12,745 bases of DNA from Moraxella pluranimalium (GTDB lineage Bacteria > Pseudomonadota > Gammaproteobacteria > Pseudomonadales > Moraxellaceae): positions 67,638 through 80,382 of the forward strand of contig NZ_MUYU01000002.1 in NCBI RefSeq assembly GCF_002014825.1, written 5' to 3'. Within the stretch, counting starts at the first letter, position 1, and each line of letters begins with the position of its first letter. The notes under the pieces are model-generated. The model was not told where the DNA came from. It was given only the letters and a program-made list of their open reading frames with translations, and searched no databases. The position numbers were made by a program, and so were the translations under genes. Below are positions 1-5,158 of this stretch, in pieces.

Positions 1-17
1 CCCCCCCCCCCCCCCCC
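1..17. repeat. Poly-C (poly-G on minus) homopolymer tract, cut by window edge
   Basis: Seventeen consecutive C residues open the window, so the true length is unknown and is at least 17. On the minus strand this is a G run lying 22-40 nt downstream of a possible promoter reading leftwards (TTGAAA at 68-73, 16-nt spacer, TATTAG at 46-51). Long G/C runs of this kind are phase-variation switches in Moraxella and Neisseria, for example in leaders or 5' coding ends of surface-protein genes. No gene of that sort is visible here because it would lie to the left. The tract could also mark an assembly edge. Confidence 0.75.
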
Positions 18-96
18 TAACAAGTATTTTTATTTTGGCGGATTTCTAATAAAATTGCAAGTAAATATTTCAAAGTGGTTACAATTCTTTACACGC

Positions 97-130
97 AAAA
101 AAAATCACCCACCATCCGATGAGTGATTTT
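97..130 (-). terminator. Rho-independent terminator of prfB
   Basis: Read on the minus strand, an 8-bp inverted repeat AAAATCAC (130-123) / GTGATTTT (108-101) runs directly into a run of eight T (104-97). A few further pairs (CATC/GATG) are possible inside the loop. It starts 26 nt past the prfB stop codon, the position expected for the end of the prfB transcript. Confidence 0.8.
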
Positions 131-156
131 ATGCTTTTGACAGATAATTTAACCAA

Positions 157-1252
157 TCACAGCCCTGCTTTTAGGCTTGCCTCGATAAATTTATCCAAAT
201 CACCATCAAGCACCGCACCTGTATTGGAGGTCTCAACACCTGTACGCAAATCTTTGATACGAGAGTCGTCCAGTACATACGAGCGGATTTGACTACCCCA
301 GCCGATGTCTGATTTGCTGTCTTCGAGCGCTTGTTGTTTTTCCATGCGTTTTTGCATTTCTAGTTCGTACAGCTTGGCTCGTAGCATCTTCATCGCAGTG
401 TCTTTGTTGGCGTGCTGTGAGCGTTCGTTCTGACACGCCACGACCACCCCTGTCGGTTGGTGAGTGATACGCACCGCAGAGTCAGTGGTGTTCACGTGCT
501 GACCGCCTGCACCGCTTGAGCGATAGGTATCGATACGCAGGTCGGCAGGATTGATATCAATCTCGACATTATCATCAATCTCAGGCGACACAAACACCGC
601 AGCAAATGATGTATGGCGACCATTATTACTATCAAATGGTGACTTACGCACCAAGCGATGCACACCAATTTCCGTGCGTAGCCAACCAAAGGCATAATCA
701 CCCTTGACATGGATGGTTGCTGACTTGATACCTGCCACGCCACCTTCAGACACTTCCATCACATCCGCCTTAAAGCCGTGACTCTCACACCAGCGCAGAT
801 ACATACGCAGCAGCATCTGCGACCAGTCTTGCGCTTCTGTACCGCCCGAGCCTGCCTGGATGTCTAGATAACAGTTATTGGCATCCATCTCACCGCTGAA
901 CATCCGCTTAAATTCCAAATCTTCGACCTTAGCACGCGCCGTATCGAGCTCAGCCTGCACATCAGCCAGCAAGCTCTCATCGTCGGCTTCTACAGCCAGC
1001 TCTAGCATCGCTGATGCATCTTCTAGGCTAGCATCTAGCCCTTCGATGACACCGATGATGCCATCGAGTACGCTTTTTTCTTTGCTGATTTTGGTGGCGA
1101 TTTCAGGATTGTTCCAAAGCTCTGGATTTTCAAGCTCAAGATTGACTTCTTCTAGGCGTTCTTTTTTGCCTTCGAAGTCAAAGATACCCCCGAAGTTCTT
1201 GGCCACGAGTAGCAAGGTCTTTGATTTGTTCTTGGTAGATGGCGATTTCCAT
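157..1252 (-). CDS. prfB: Peptide chain release factor 2 (RF2), expressed by programmed +1 frameshift
   Basis: RF2 recognises UGA and UAA stop codons and triggers peptidyl-tRNA hydrolysis on the ribosome. Translation starts at ATG 1252-1250, preceded by a CGGAG ribosome-binding site. It reads 24 codons (beginning [20 protein letters not shown], then RGYL) to an in-frame TGA at 1180-1178. The shift site CGGGGGTATCTTTGAC matches the E. coli prfB signal at 15 of 16 positions: an SD-like G run, slippery CTT and a UGA-C context. Skipping the T at 1180 gives GAC (1179-1177) and continues [13 protein letters not shown] to the TGA at 159-157, for 364 residues in all (E. coli RF2 has 365). The stop-codon recognition tripeptide SPF is at about 204-206 and the catalytic GGQ at 249-251. 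The residue matching E. coli K-12 Thr246 is Ser. Expression is presumably autoregulated: low RF2 lets the ribosome pause at UGA and shift. An open frame beginning at a TTG at 1215 is an artefact of ignoring the shift. Confidence 0.97.
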
Positions 1253-1282
1253 GATTACTCCGATAAAATAAATAAACCGCTT

Positions 1283-1311
1283 ATTATAGCAATGTTAAGG
1301 TGATTTTGCTA
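1283..1311 (-). promoter_or_regulatory. Candidate prfB promoter
   Basis: In the 74-nt gap between the HAD hydrolase gene and prfB, the minus strand carries a perfect TATAAT (1288-1283) about 30 nt upstream of the prfB ATG. The -35 at a 17-nt spacing is poor (TAGCAA, 1311-1306). prfB may therefore have its own promoter as well as read-through from the upstream gene, because no terminator is seen in the gap. Confidence 0.45.
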
Positions 1312-1326
1312 TGGCAAAAGATGCCA

Positions 1327-2001
1327 TCACAGCGACCAATCTTCAATCCGCCAGCCGTTTTTTTCGGCTTCACTGCGTAAAATCGCATCAGGCGTAATAC
1401 ACACTGCTTCATCAGCATAGTTTAGTAGGGGTAAATCATTCTTGGAATCCGAATAAGCAATCAGCTTATCAAAGTGAATGCCCTTATCTTGATATGCCTT
1501 GATAAGATTGGTCAGATGATAAATCTTACCATCTTTGAAATTGGGACGGTCAGCAACCTTACCTGTATAGTGATTATCAATAATCTCAAGGCGTGTGGCA
1601 AGTGTGTGCGCTGCATCCACCCCAAACAGCCCTGCAATCGGCACGACTACAAAGTCATTGGTCGCACTGATGACCACGACGACATCGCCTGCATCTTTGT
1701 GCTGCTTGATTCGCTCAATGCCTTTGGTACGCATATTTGGTCGAATCCAAGTATTTAGATACTCTTCACGATAAGTGTGCAAATCCGCCATCGTCTGCGT
1801 GTGCAAAAATGCCGCCACAAACTCATTATACTCCACCGCATCGAGCGTGCCTGCGATATAATCTTGATAAAATTTATCATTGGCATCGGCATAGACTTTG
1901 GCATCGACAAGCCCTTTATTGACAATAAACTGCCCCCAACTGTGGTCGCTATCGACATTGAGCAGTGTCATATCTAGGTCAAATAACGCAAGATTTGGCA
2001 T
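1327..2001 (-). CDS. HAD superfamily, subfamily IB hydrolase (phosphoserine-phosphatase-like)
   Basis: This is a 224-residue HAD-family phosphatase of the SerB-like subfamily IB, probably acting on a small phosphorylated metabolite in the cytoplasm. The catalytic DxDxT motif is FDLDMTLL with nucleophile Asp8 and acid/base Asp10. Motif II Ser is at 112 (ISATN), a motif III lysine candidate is Lys159 (KDGK), and motif IV is YSDSKNDLPLL with Asp185 and Asp189. A helical cap sits between motifs I and II. Family members in related gamma-proteobacteria are annotated only as HAD-IB hydrolases or as alternative histidinol-phosphatases, and the substrate cannot be read from sequence. The start is well supported by AAGGA seven nt upstream of the ATG. 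The gene lies 74 nt upstream of prfB on the same strand and has its own good promoter. Confidence 0.85.
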   Translation of the reverse strand: MPNLALFDLDMTLLNVDSDHSWGQFIVNKGLVDAKVYADANDKFYQDYIAGTLDAVEYNEFVAAFLHTQTMADLHTYREEYLNTWIRPNMRTKGIERIKQHKDAGDVVVVISATNDFVVVPIAGLFGVDAAHTLATRLEIIDNHYTGKVADRPNFKDGKIYHLTNLIKAYQDKGIHFDKLIAYSDSKNDLPLLNYADEAVCITPDAILRSEAEKNGWRIEDWSL

Positions 2002-2040
2002 GAGTTTTCCTTATGATAAAATCTATGAAATGAATGTGCC

Positions 2041-2069
2041 ATTATCGCTAATCTTGGCAAGACTTGCAA
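2041..2069 (-). promoter_or_regulatory. Sigma-70-type promoter for the HAD hydrolase gene
   Basis: On the minus strand TTGCAA (2069-2064), an exact 17-nt spacer and GATAAT (2046-2041) form a good promoter. Transcription would start near 2034, about 33 nt ahead of the ATG at 2001. It lies downstream of the terminator at 2163-2195, so the HAD gene is separated from the YidB-like gene. Confidence 0.6.
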
Positions 2070-2162
2070 CCAAAGCGAGTGAATCAGTGCAGATTGGCTA
2101 AGTGATGGCAATGTAGTCAATAAAATTAGCACCCATCACACACAATAAGCATCACATAAGCA

Positions 2163-2195
2163 CAAAAAAAAAGACAGTCCATCAAGACTGTCTTT
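2163..2195 (-). terminator. Rho-independent terminator of the YidB-like gene
   Basis: The minus-strand stem AAAGACAGTC (2195-2186) / GACTGTCTTT (2179-2170) has ten perfect pairs and a six-nt loop, and runs into a T tract (down to 2163). A second perfect hairpin without a T run, CAGCCG / CGGCTG (2217-2222 and 2229-2234), lies between the stop codon and this terminator. Confidence 0.9.
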
Positions 2196-2254
2196 ATGGT
2201 TATTTGACTGATTACACAGCCGATTGTACGGCTGATTATTCAGCAATCTACAAC

Positions 2255-2992
2255 TTAGAACTTACTGGCGTTAATCTGCGCTAGGATTTGTGAGATTTCG
2301 TCATTGGCTTGTTGTTCGTTGTCTAGGTTGCCTTGTGGCGTCAAATCATTGACCACCTGTGGCAACAGCTCAGCGATACCTTGACAGACTTCTGATTGGC
2401 TTGCGCCAGTTTGTGCGCAGACTTGGTTAATTTCATCATTGCCGAACAATTTGGCGACATCATTGGCATCGATACCGTCATTATCGGTGTCGATATTGAC
2501 CCATGACTGCGCTTGATTACCCATGCCATTGTTGCTAAATTTGCCAAGTACGCCTGACAGACCGCCATTTTTTTGGATAAATGCCAAGACCACAGGCAGT
2601 AGCGCAACAAGTAGCGCACTTTTATTGATACCACCTGACTGCGTGCCTTGTGTCGAACCGCCAAGCACACTACCTAGAATACTGCCCAAATCACCGGCAC
2701 TGGCATTGGTATTTTGGCTTTGACCGCCAAGCAGTCCGCCCAAAATCGCATCTAAGCCTTGTGAGCCTTGCGACTGCTGTGGCTGTGATTGGCTTTGACC
2801 TGCTAGCACCGAGCCCAGCACATTGCCAAGCACGCCGCCCATGCCTTGATTGGCTGATTGACCTTGACCCATTGCCCCTGCCAAGCCACCAAGCAGACCG
2901 CCCAGACCTGCTTGTGATTGGTTTTGATTGACAGTTTGTGATTGTGCGGCGTTTTTGATGACTTCAGTCACGATACTTTGTAATAGGCTCAT
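2255..2992 (-). CDS. YidB/DUF937-like protein with Gly-Leu-rich repeats and a Ca-binding-like Asp loop
   Basis: The product has 245 residues from the ATG at 2992, chosen because GGGA lies six nt upstream. The ATG at 3040 adds 16 residues but has no ribosome-binding site. The N-terminal helix (MSLLQSIVTEVI) is followed by low-complexity Gln/Ser/Gly linkers separating Gly-Leu modules (GLGGLLGGL near 29-37, LGGLLGG near 84-90, LGSILGSVLGG near 102-112). A hydrophobic stretch covers 126-139. The C-terminal part (about 177-223, ending IAELLPQVVNDLTPQGNL) is the recognisable YidB/DUF937 signature. Just before it, DTDNDGIDANDV (168-179) has the Asp spacing of calcium-binding Asp-rich loops such as thrombospondin type 3 repeats, which I do not recall in E. 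coli YidB. There is no signal peptide. The function of this family is not established. The gene is monocistronic on the evidence of its terminator. Confidence 0.8.
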   Translation of the reverse strand: MSLLQSIVTEVIKNAAQSQTVNQNQSQAGLGGLLGGLAGAMGQGQSANQGMGGVLGNVLGSVLAGQSQSQPQQSQGSQGLDAILGGLLGGQSQNTNASAGDLGSILGSVLGGSTQGTQSGGINKSALLVALLPVVLAFIQKNGGLSGVLGKFSNNGMGNQAQSWVNIDTDNDGIDANDVAKLFGNDEINQVCAQTGASQSEVCQGIAELLPQVVNDLTPQGNLDNEQQANDEISQILAQINASKF

Positions 2993-3104
2993 AAGATTTC
3001 CCAATAAATAACTGATAAAACTTAGCCTATCATACGGCATGGCGATTTGATAATTCTATGATAATTGTGTAATGATTTGTGCGATGACTGCACGCTTTGT
3101 AACA

Positions 3105-3692
3105 TCAGCGATACGCCCATCGAGCTAAGGCAGACAACTTGGCAAACTCATCTGCTGTGATTTGGTCGGCAAATAGCACCACAGTCAGACCAGATTTCTT
3201 TGGCAAAATGGTAAAAAACTGCAACACAATCACCTGTGTCAGCCCAAGATTGACCAAGTGGCAATCATTGAGATACGCTTGATAAATCAATGGCTTAGAT
3301 GGTGCTGATGGCTTGGGATTAGGCGGGTTGGATGGATTGGGTAAATTGGGTAAATTAAATGAGTGCTTTGTGGCAAGATTGGCTGATTGATTAATCGGCT
3401 GATGTGATGGATGTGGCAGATGCTTGTGATTGGACGCAGACGATGTGCCAAGTAGCCATACACCATCATAATGCGTACAGCTGATATGGCTGATGGCATG
3501 GCGAGTACGATAATAATGCCAAGTGGTCGCCGTGCTGACCAACAGCAAAATCAGCCACTGCCACCATGCCATTCCCACCGCCAAACAAATCAACCAAACC
3601 GCCACAATCACACCGAGCCACAGCCCAAGCGATACACGGCTAGGCATGATAGCAATATCAAGGGTGATGGCGGTTTTGTCAGATGGTCTCAC
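3105..3692 (-). CDS. ygfX: YgfX-like membrane protein with proline-rich insertion
   Basis: This 195-residue inner-membrane protein is encoded directly after sdhE, the gene order of the E. coli ygfY-ygfX (sdhE-ygfX) pair. Two transmembrane segments form a hairpin at about 20-40 and 41-57. The C-terminal section (about 135-195) ends FADQITADEFAKLSALARW, resembling the YgfX C-terminus. E. coli YgfX (CptA) has about 135 residues. The extra length here is mostly a low-complexity Asn/Pro/Ser/His insert at about 85-133 that includes five NxP/NxS-type triplets. The GTG start at 3692 is only 12 nt after the sdhE stop, with no strong SD, which suggests translational coupling. An ATG at codon 16 is an alternative, but it would cut off part of the conserved LDIAIMPSR region. 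YgfX has been described both as a partner of SdhE and as a cytoskeleton-targeting toxin; sequence does not decide between these here. Confidence 0.75.
   Translation of the reverse strand: MRPSDKTAITLDIAIMPSRVSLGLWLGVIVAVWLICLAVGMAWWQWLILLLVSTATTWHYYRTRHAISHISCTHYDGVWLLGTSSASNHKHLPHPSHQPINQSANLATKHSFNLPNLPNPSNPPNPKPSAPSKPLIYQAYLNDCHLVNLGLTQVIVLQFFTILPKKSGLTVVLFADQITADEFAKLSALARWAYR
3312..3356 (-). repeat. Five degenerate 9-nt tandem repeats inside ygfX
   Basis: Read on the minus strand, five 9-nt units run from 3356 down to 3312: AATTTACCC twice exactly, then AATCCATCC, AACCCGCCT and AATCCCAAG. They encode NLP NLP NPS NPP NPK. The unit length is a multiple of three, so gain or loss of units changes the linker length without breaking the frame. 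Confidence 0.85.
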
Positions 3693-3704
3693 GATTGCTT
3701 AAGC

Positions 3705-3986
3705 TTAGATTTGGGCTTGGGCTTGGGCTTGGGCGTGCTTGAGCGTTTTCATTTTTTGGATTAAGGCGCTCACCGCATCATCATTTGGGCTGTCTTGACC
3801 CAAGAAAAACAGTAGCAAATCAGGATCTTCGAACTTCAATAGACGCTCAAACGCTGCCTGCTCATCGCTATCTGCCGTCAGATAATGCGCTTTGACATAG
3901 GGATCGATATAAAAATCCAGCTCTTTTAGCCCACGGCGTGCTTGATAAATGATGCGTCTTTGGGCATCGGTTGGGCTGATGGTCAT
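3705..3986 (-). CDS. sdhE: SdhE (FAD assembly factor 2 for succinate dehydrogenase)
   Basis: SdhE promotes covalent attachment of FAD to the flavoprotein subunit of succinate dehydrogenase and fumarate reductase in the cytoplasm. The 93-residue product is close to the family size (E. coli 88). It carries the diagnostic RGxxE motif as RRGLKELD (Arg18, Gly19, Glu22), followed by the conserved FYIDPYV and FEDPDLLLFFLG segments of the small helical bundle. The C-terminus is unusual: AQAQAQAQI is encoded by four copies of a hexanucleotide just before the stop. The start is fixed by AGGAG six nt upstream of the ATG. ygfX follows after 12 nt and is probably cotranscribed. No sdh genes lie in the window. 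Confidence 0.93.
   Translation of the reverse strand: MTISPTDAQRRIIYQARRGLKELDFYIDPYVKAHYLTADSDEQAAFERLLKFEDPDLLLFFLGQDSPNDDAVSALIQKMKTLKHAQAQAQAQI
3711..3734. repeat. Perfect hexanucleotide repeat (TTGGGC)4 in the sdhE 3' end
   Basis: Four exact tandem TTGGGC units, read as GCCCAA on the coding strand, encode Ala-Gln four times. They end four codon positions from the sdhE stop region. Copy-number change would add or remove two residues per unit and would not shift the frame, so this is a length-variable tail rather than an on/off switch. Confidence 0.9.
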
Positions 3987-4038
3987 GTCACACTCCTAAG
4001 AAGTCAGTAGATTATCATCAATAATTCATCATCCAATT

Positions 4039-4044
4039 AGTATA
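4039..4044 (-). promoter_or_regulatory. Candidate -10 element for sdhE-ygfX
   Basis: The minus strand reads TTTGTTATACT, giving a TATACT -10 (4044-4039) about 52 nt upstream of the sdhE ATG. The -35 at 17 nt falls in a T run and is poor. The AT-rich setting fits a promoter, but only the -10 is convincing. Confidence 0.4.
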
Positions 4045-4091
4045 ACAAATTTTGATGAAAAAAATACCATAAAGCAGTCATTTATCAAAAA

Positions 4092-4286
4092 CTACAAGTC
4101 GCTACCCACCCCACCCACCCAAAAATCAGCGACAAATACTTTGTCTTGTTTGGCAAGGCTTAACAGATGTTCTTTTTGGGAACCGATTTTTGCGCTGGCA
4201 GTCCAACGAACACTATTGCTTTGGTATTTAGCGATGGCACGGCGCTGAGCAGGCGTGGTGCCGGTGGGATTAGCAGCTTTAGGCAT
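4092..4286 (-). CDS. Small basic hypothetical protein (64 aa)
   Basis: I do not recognise this gene with confidence. The 64-residue product has a basic N-terminal half with the phrase TPAQRRAIAKYQ, then WTASAKIGSQKEHLLSLAKQDK. That layout recalls small ribbon-helix-helix or phage-type regulators that begin AQRxAxxKY, but the resemblance is from memory and weak. AGAGGA lies four nt upstream of the ATG, so translation is plausible. The gene begins only about 30 nt after the strong terminator of the upstream lipoprotein gene, and no good promoter fits in that space. Expression would need read-through or a promoter inside the terminator region. The Gly/Val-rich C-terminal tail (VGGVGSDL) may be a decayed end. 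Confidence 0.5.
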   Translation of the reverse strand: MPKAANPTGTTPAQRRAIAKYQSNSVRWTASAKIGSQKEHLLSLAKQDKVFVADFWVGGVGSDL

Positions 4287-4316
4287 ATTATCCTCTTTGA
4301 AAATAGCTAAAAAATT

Positions 4317-4342
4317 TAAAAAAACGCCCTAAGTGGGCGTTT
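4317..4342 (-). terminator. Rho-independent terminator of the lipoprotein gene
   Basis: On the minus strand the stem AAACGCCC (4342-4335) / GGGCGTTT (4329-4322), with a five-nt loop, is followed by a continued T run and AT-rich DNA. It begins just after the stop codon at 4345-4347. Confidence 0.92.
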
Positions 4343-4344
4343 GA

Positions 4345-4695
4345 TTATTTGTTTTGTTGCTGTTTGGCTTGTTCAGCGGCTTCGCGTTCTGCTTTTTCTT
4401 TGGCACGGCGAGCACGGCGAGCATCTGACTCTTGACTGTTTTTAATGATATCCGCATGCATCTCTGGTGGATATTTCGCCAATACCTCTTCCAGACTTGC
4501 ACGAGGGAGCTCCCCAAAAACACCACCATTCACCAAACCAGATTCTTTGCATCTAGGGGAATCGCCGCAAGTATATCCGTGCCCCAGCACATAGGCGCCA
4601 GTCTTCGTTTGAGAAAACGGCACACCCTTATTGGTACTGGCACAACCGACCATGGCGACAGACATTAGGGCAAGCATAGATAGTTTTTTTAACAT
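4345..4695 (-). CDS. Small lipoprotein of unknown function
   Basis: The product has 116 residues from the ATG at 4695, preceded by GGAGA about five nt upstream. A TTG four codons further upstream overlaps that ribosome-binding site and is not used. The signal peptide MLKKLSMLALMSVAMVGC has two Lys, a hydrophobic core and a lipobox ending MVGC, so Cys18 would be lipidated. The +2 residue is Ala, which fits sorting to the outer membrane. The mature part has a possible disulphide pair Cys43/Cys49 (TCGDSPRC) and a central GGVFGELPRASLEEVLAKYPP segment. It ends in a highly charged, probably helical tail rich in Arg, Lys, Glu and Gln (about 90-116). I do not recognise the family. It is monocistronic by its terminator and divergent from gltB. 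Confidence 0.8.
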   Translation of the reverse strand: MLKKLSMLALMSVAMVGCASTNKGVPFSQTKTGAYVLGHGYTCGDSPRCKESGLVNGGVFGELPRASLEEVLAKYPPEMHADIIKNSQESDARRARRAKEKAEREAAEQAKQQQNK

Positions 4696-4939
4696 GGTTC
4701 TCTCCAAATTAAGAATTGATGGTAATTGATATATTTATAAATATACAGGATTTTTCTTTAAAGATAAATGTCTATAGATTGTTAAGTTAACATATTAATA
4801 CATACAAATCACGCAATGACATTTTGGCATAGTCAATCTTGTTATACTCATCAAAACCATTGGTTTTTTTCACGATTATTTTTAAATCTTTGTCTATTTA
4901 TCATAAAAATTGATATAGGTATAAAAAAATCAAATAAAA

Positions 4940-4968
4940 TCTAGATTTTTAATCAAAAAAGGTATAAT
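4940..4968 (+). promoter_or_regulatory. Candidate gltB promoter
   Basis: A perfect TATAAT at 4963-4968 lies in very AT-rich DNA; the -35 position 17 nt upstream reads TCTAGA, which is poor, so an activator may be needed. Transcription from here gives a leader of about 185 nt before the gltB ATG. Regulation by nitrogen status is expected for gltBD, but no specific operator was recognised. Confidence 0.5.
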
Positions 4969-5122
4969 ATAGCTAAGGTCGGGCATTTTCCCTTGAATTA
5001 TGCCAAGAGTTTGCAAAACTTTGTTATCTATATCAGAAAGCACATAAGCAACTACCGACGCCATTGACCGATACGGCACATAATAACACTGCTACAGCCC
5101 ATCGATCGCACTAGCCATTTCC

Positions 5123-5137
5123 CCAAGCTTTGCTTGG
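5123..5137 (+). promoter_or_regulatory. Small hairpin just ahead of the gltB ribosome-binding site
   Basis: CCAAGC / GCTTGG with a TTT loop is flanked by ATTT (5117-5120) and AAAT (5138-5141), which can extend the stem around a CC bulge. It ends about 11 nt before AAGGA (about 5148-5152) and could influence gltB translation or mRNA stability. A functional role is inference. Confidence 0.35.
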
Positions 5138-5158
5138 AAATTTATAAAAGGATAAGCC

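Larger units (their letters stand above)
4696..5158. other. 463-nt divergent intergenic region between the lipoprotein gene and gltB
   Basis: I see no convincing gene in either strand. The left part is strongly AT-rich and must hold the minus-strand lipoprotein promoter (near the TATATTTATAAATATA stretch at about 4728-4743; no good -35 seen). Rightward signals are TTGTTATACT ending at 4848, a weak hairpin AAAACC-ATT-GGTTTT with a T run (4853-4870), and TATAAT at 4963-4968. The last ~185 nt would be the gltB leader, which has no ORF of note. Confidence 0.6.

Noticed and set aside
1178..1180. In-frame TGA near the start of prfB as evidence of a pseudogene
   Set aside because: The TGA sits in the canonical CTT-TGA-C shift site with an SD-like G run, and the shifted frame is intact to full RF2 length.
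878..1303. 141-aa plus-strand open frame antisense to prfB
   Set aside because: It lies opposite a well-supported RF2 gene, has Ser/Ala-rich low-complexity translation and no ribosome-binding site; it is a shadow frame.
2993..3040. Upstream ATG start for the YidB-like gene
   Set aside because: It has no SD, and the added residues do not fit the family's N-terminus, whereas the ATG at 2992 has GGGA six nt upstream.
3711..3734. Tandem repeat as a CRISPR-like array
   Set aside because: Units are 6 nt with no spacers and lie in the sdhE coding frame; it is a microsatellite.
4853..4870. AAAACC-ATT-GGTTTT hairpin with T run as a terminator
   Set aside because: The stem has only two GC pairs and no gene ends upstream of it on the plus strand; too weak to call.
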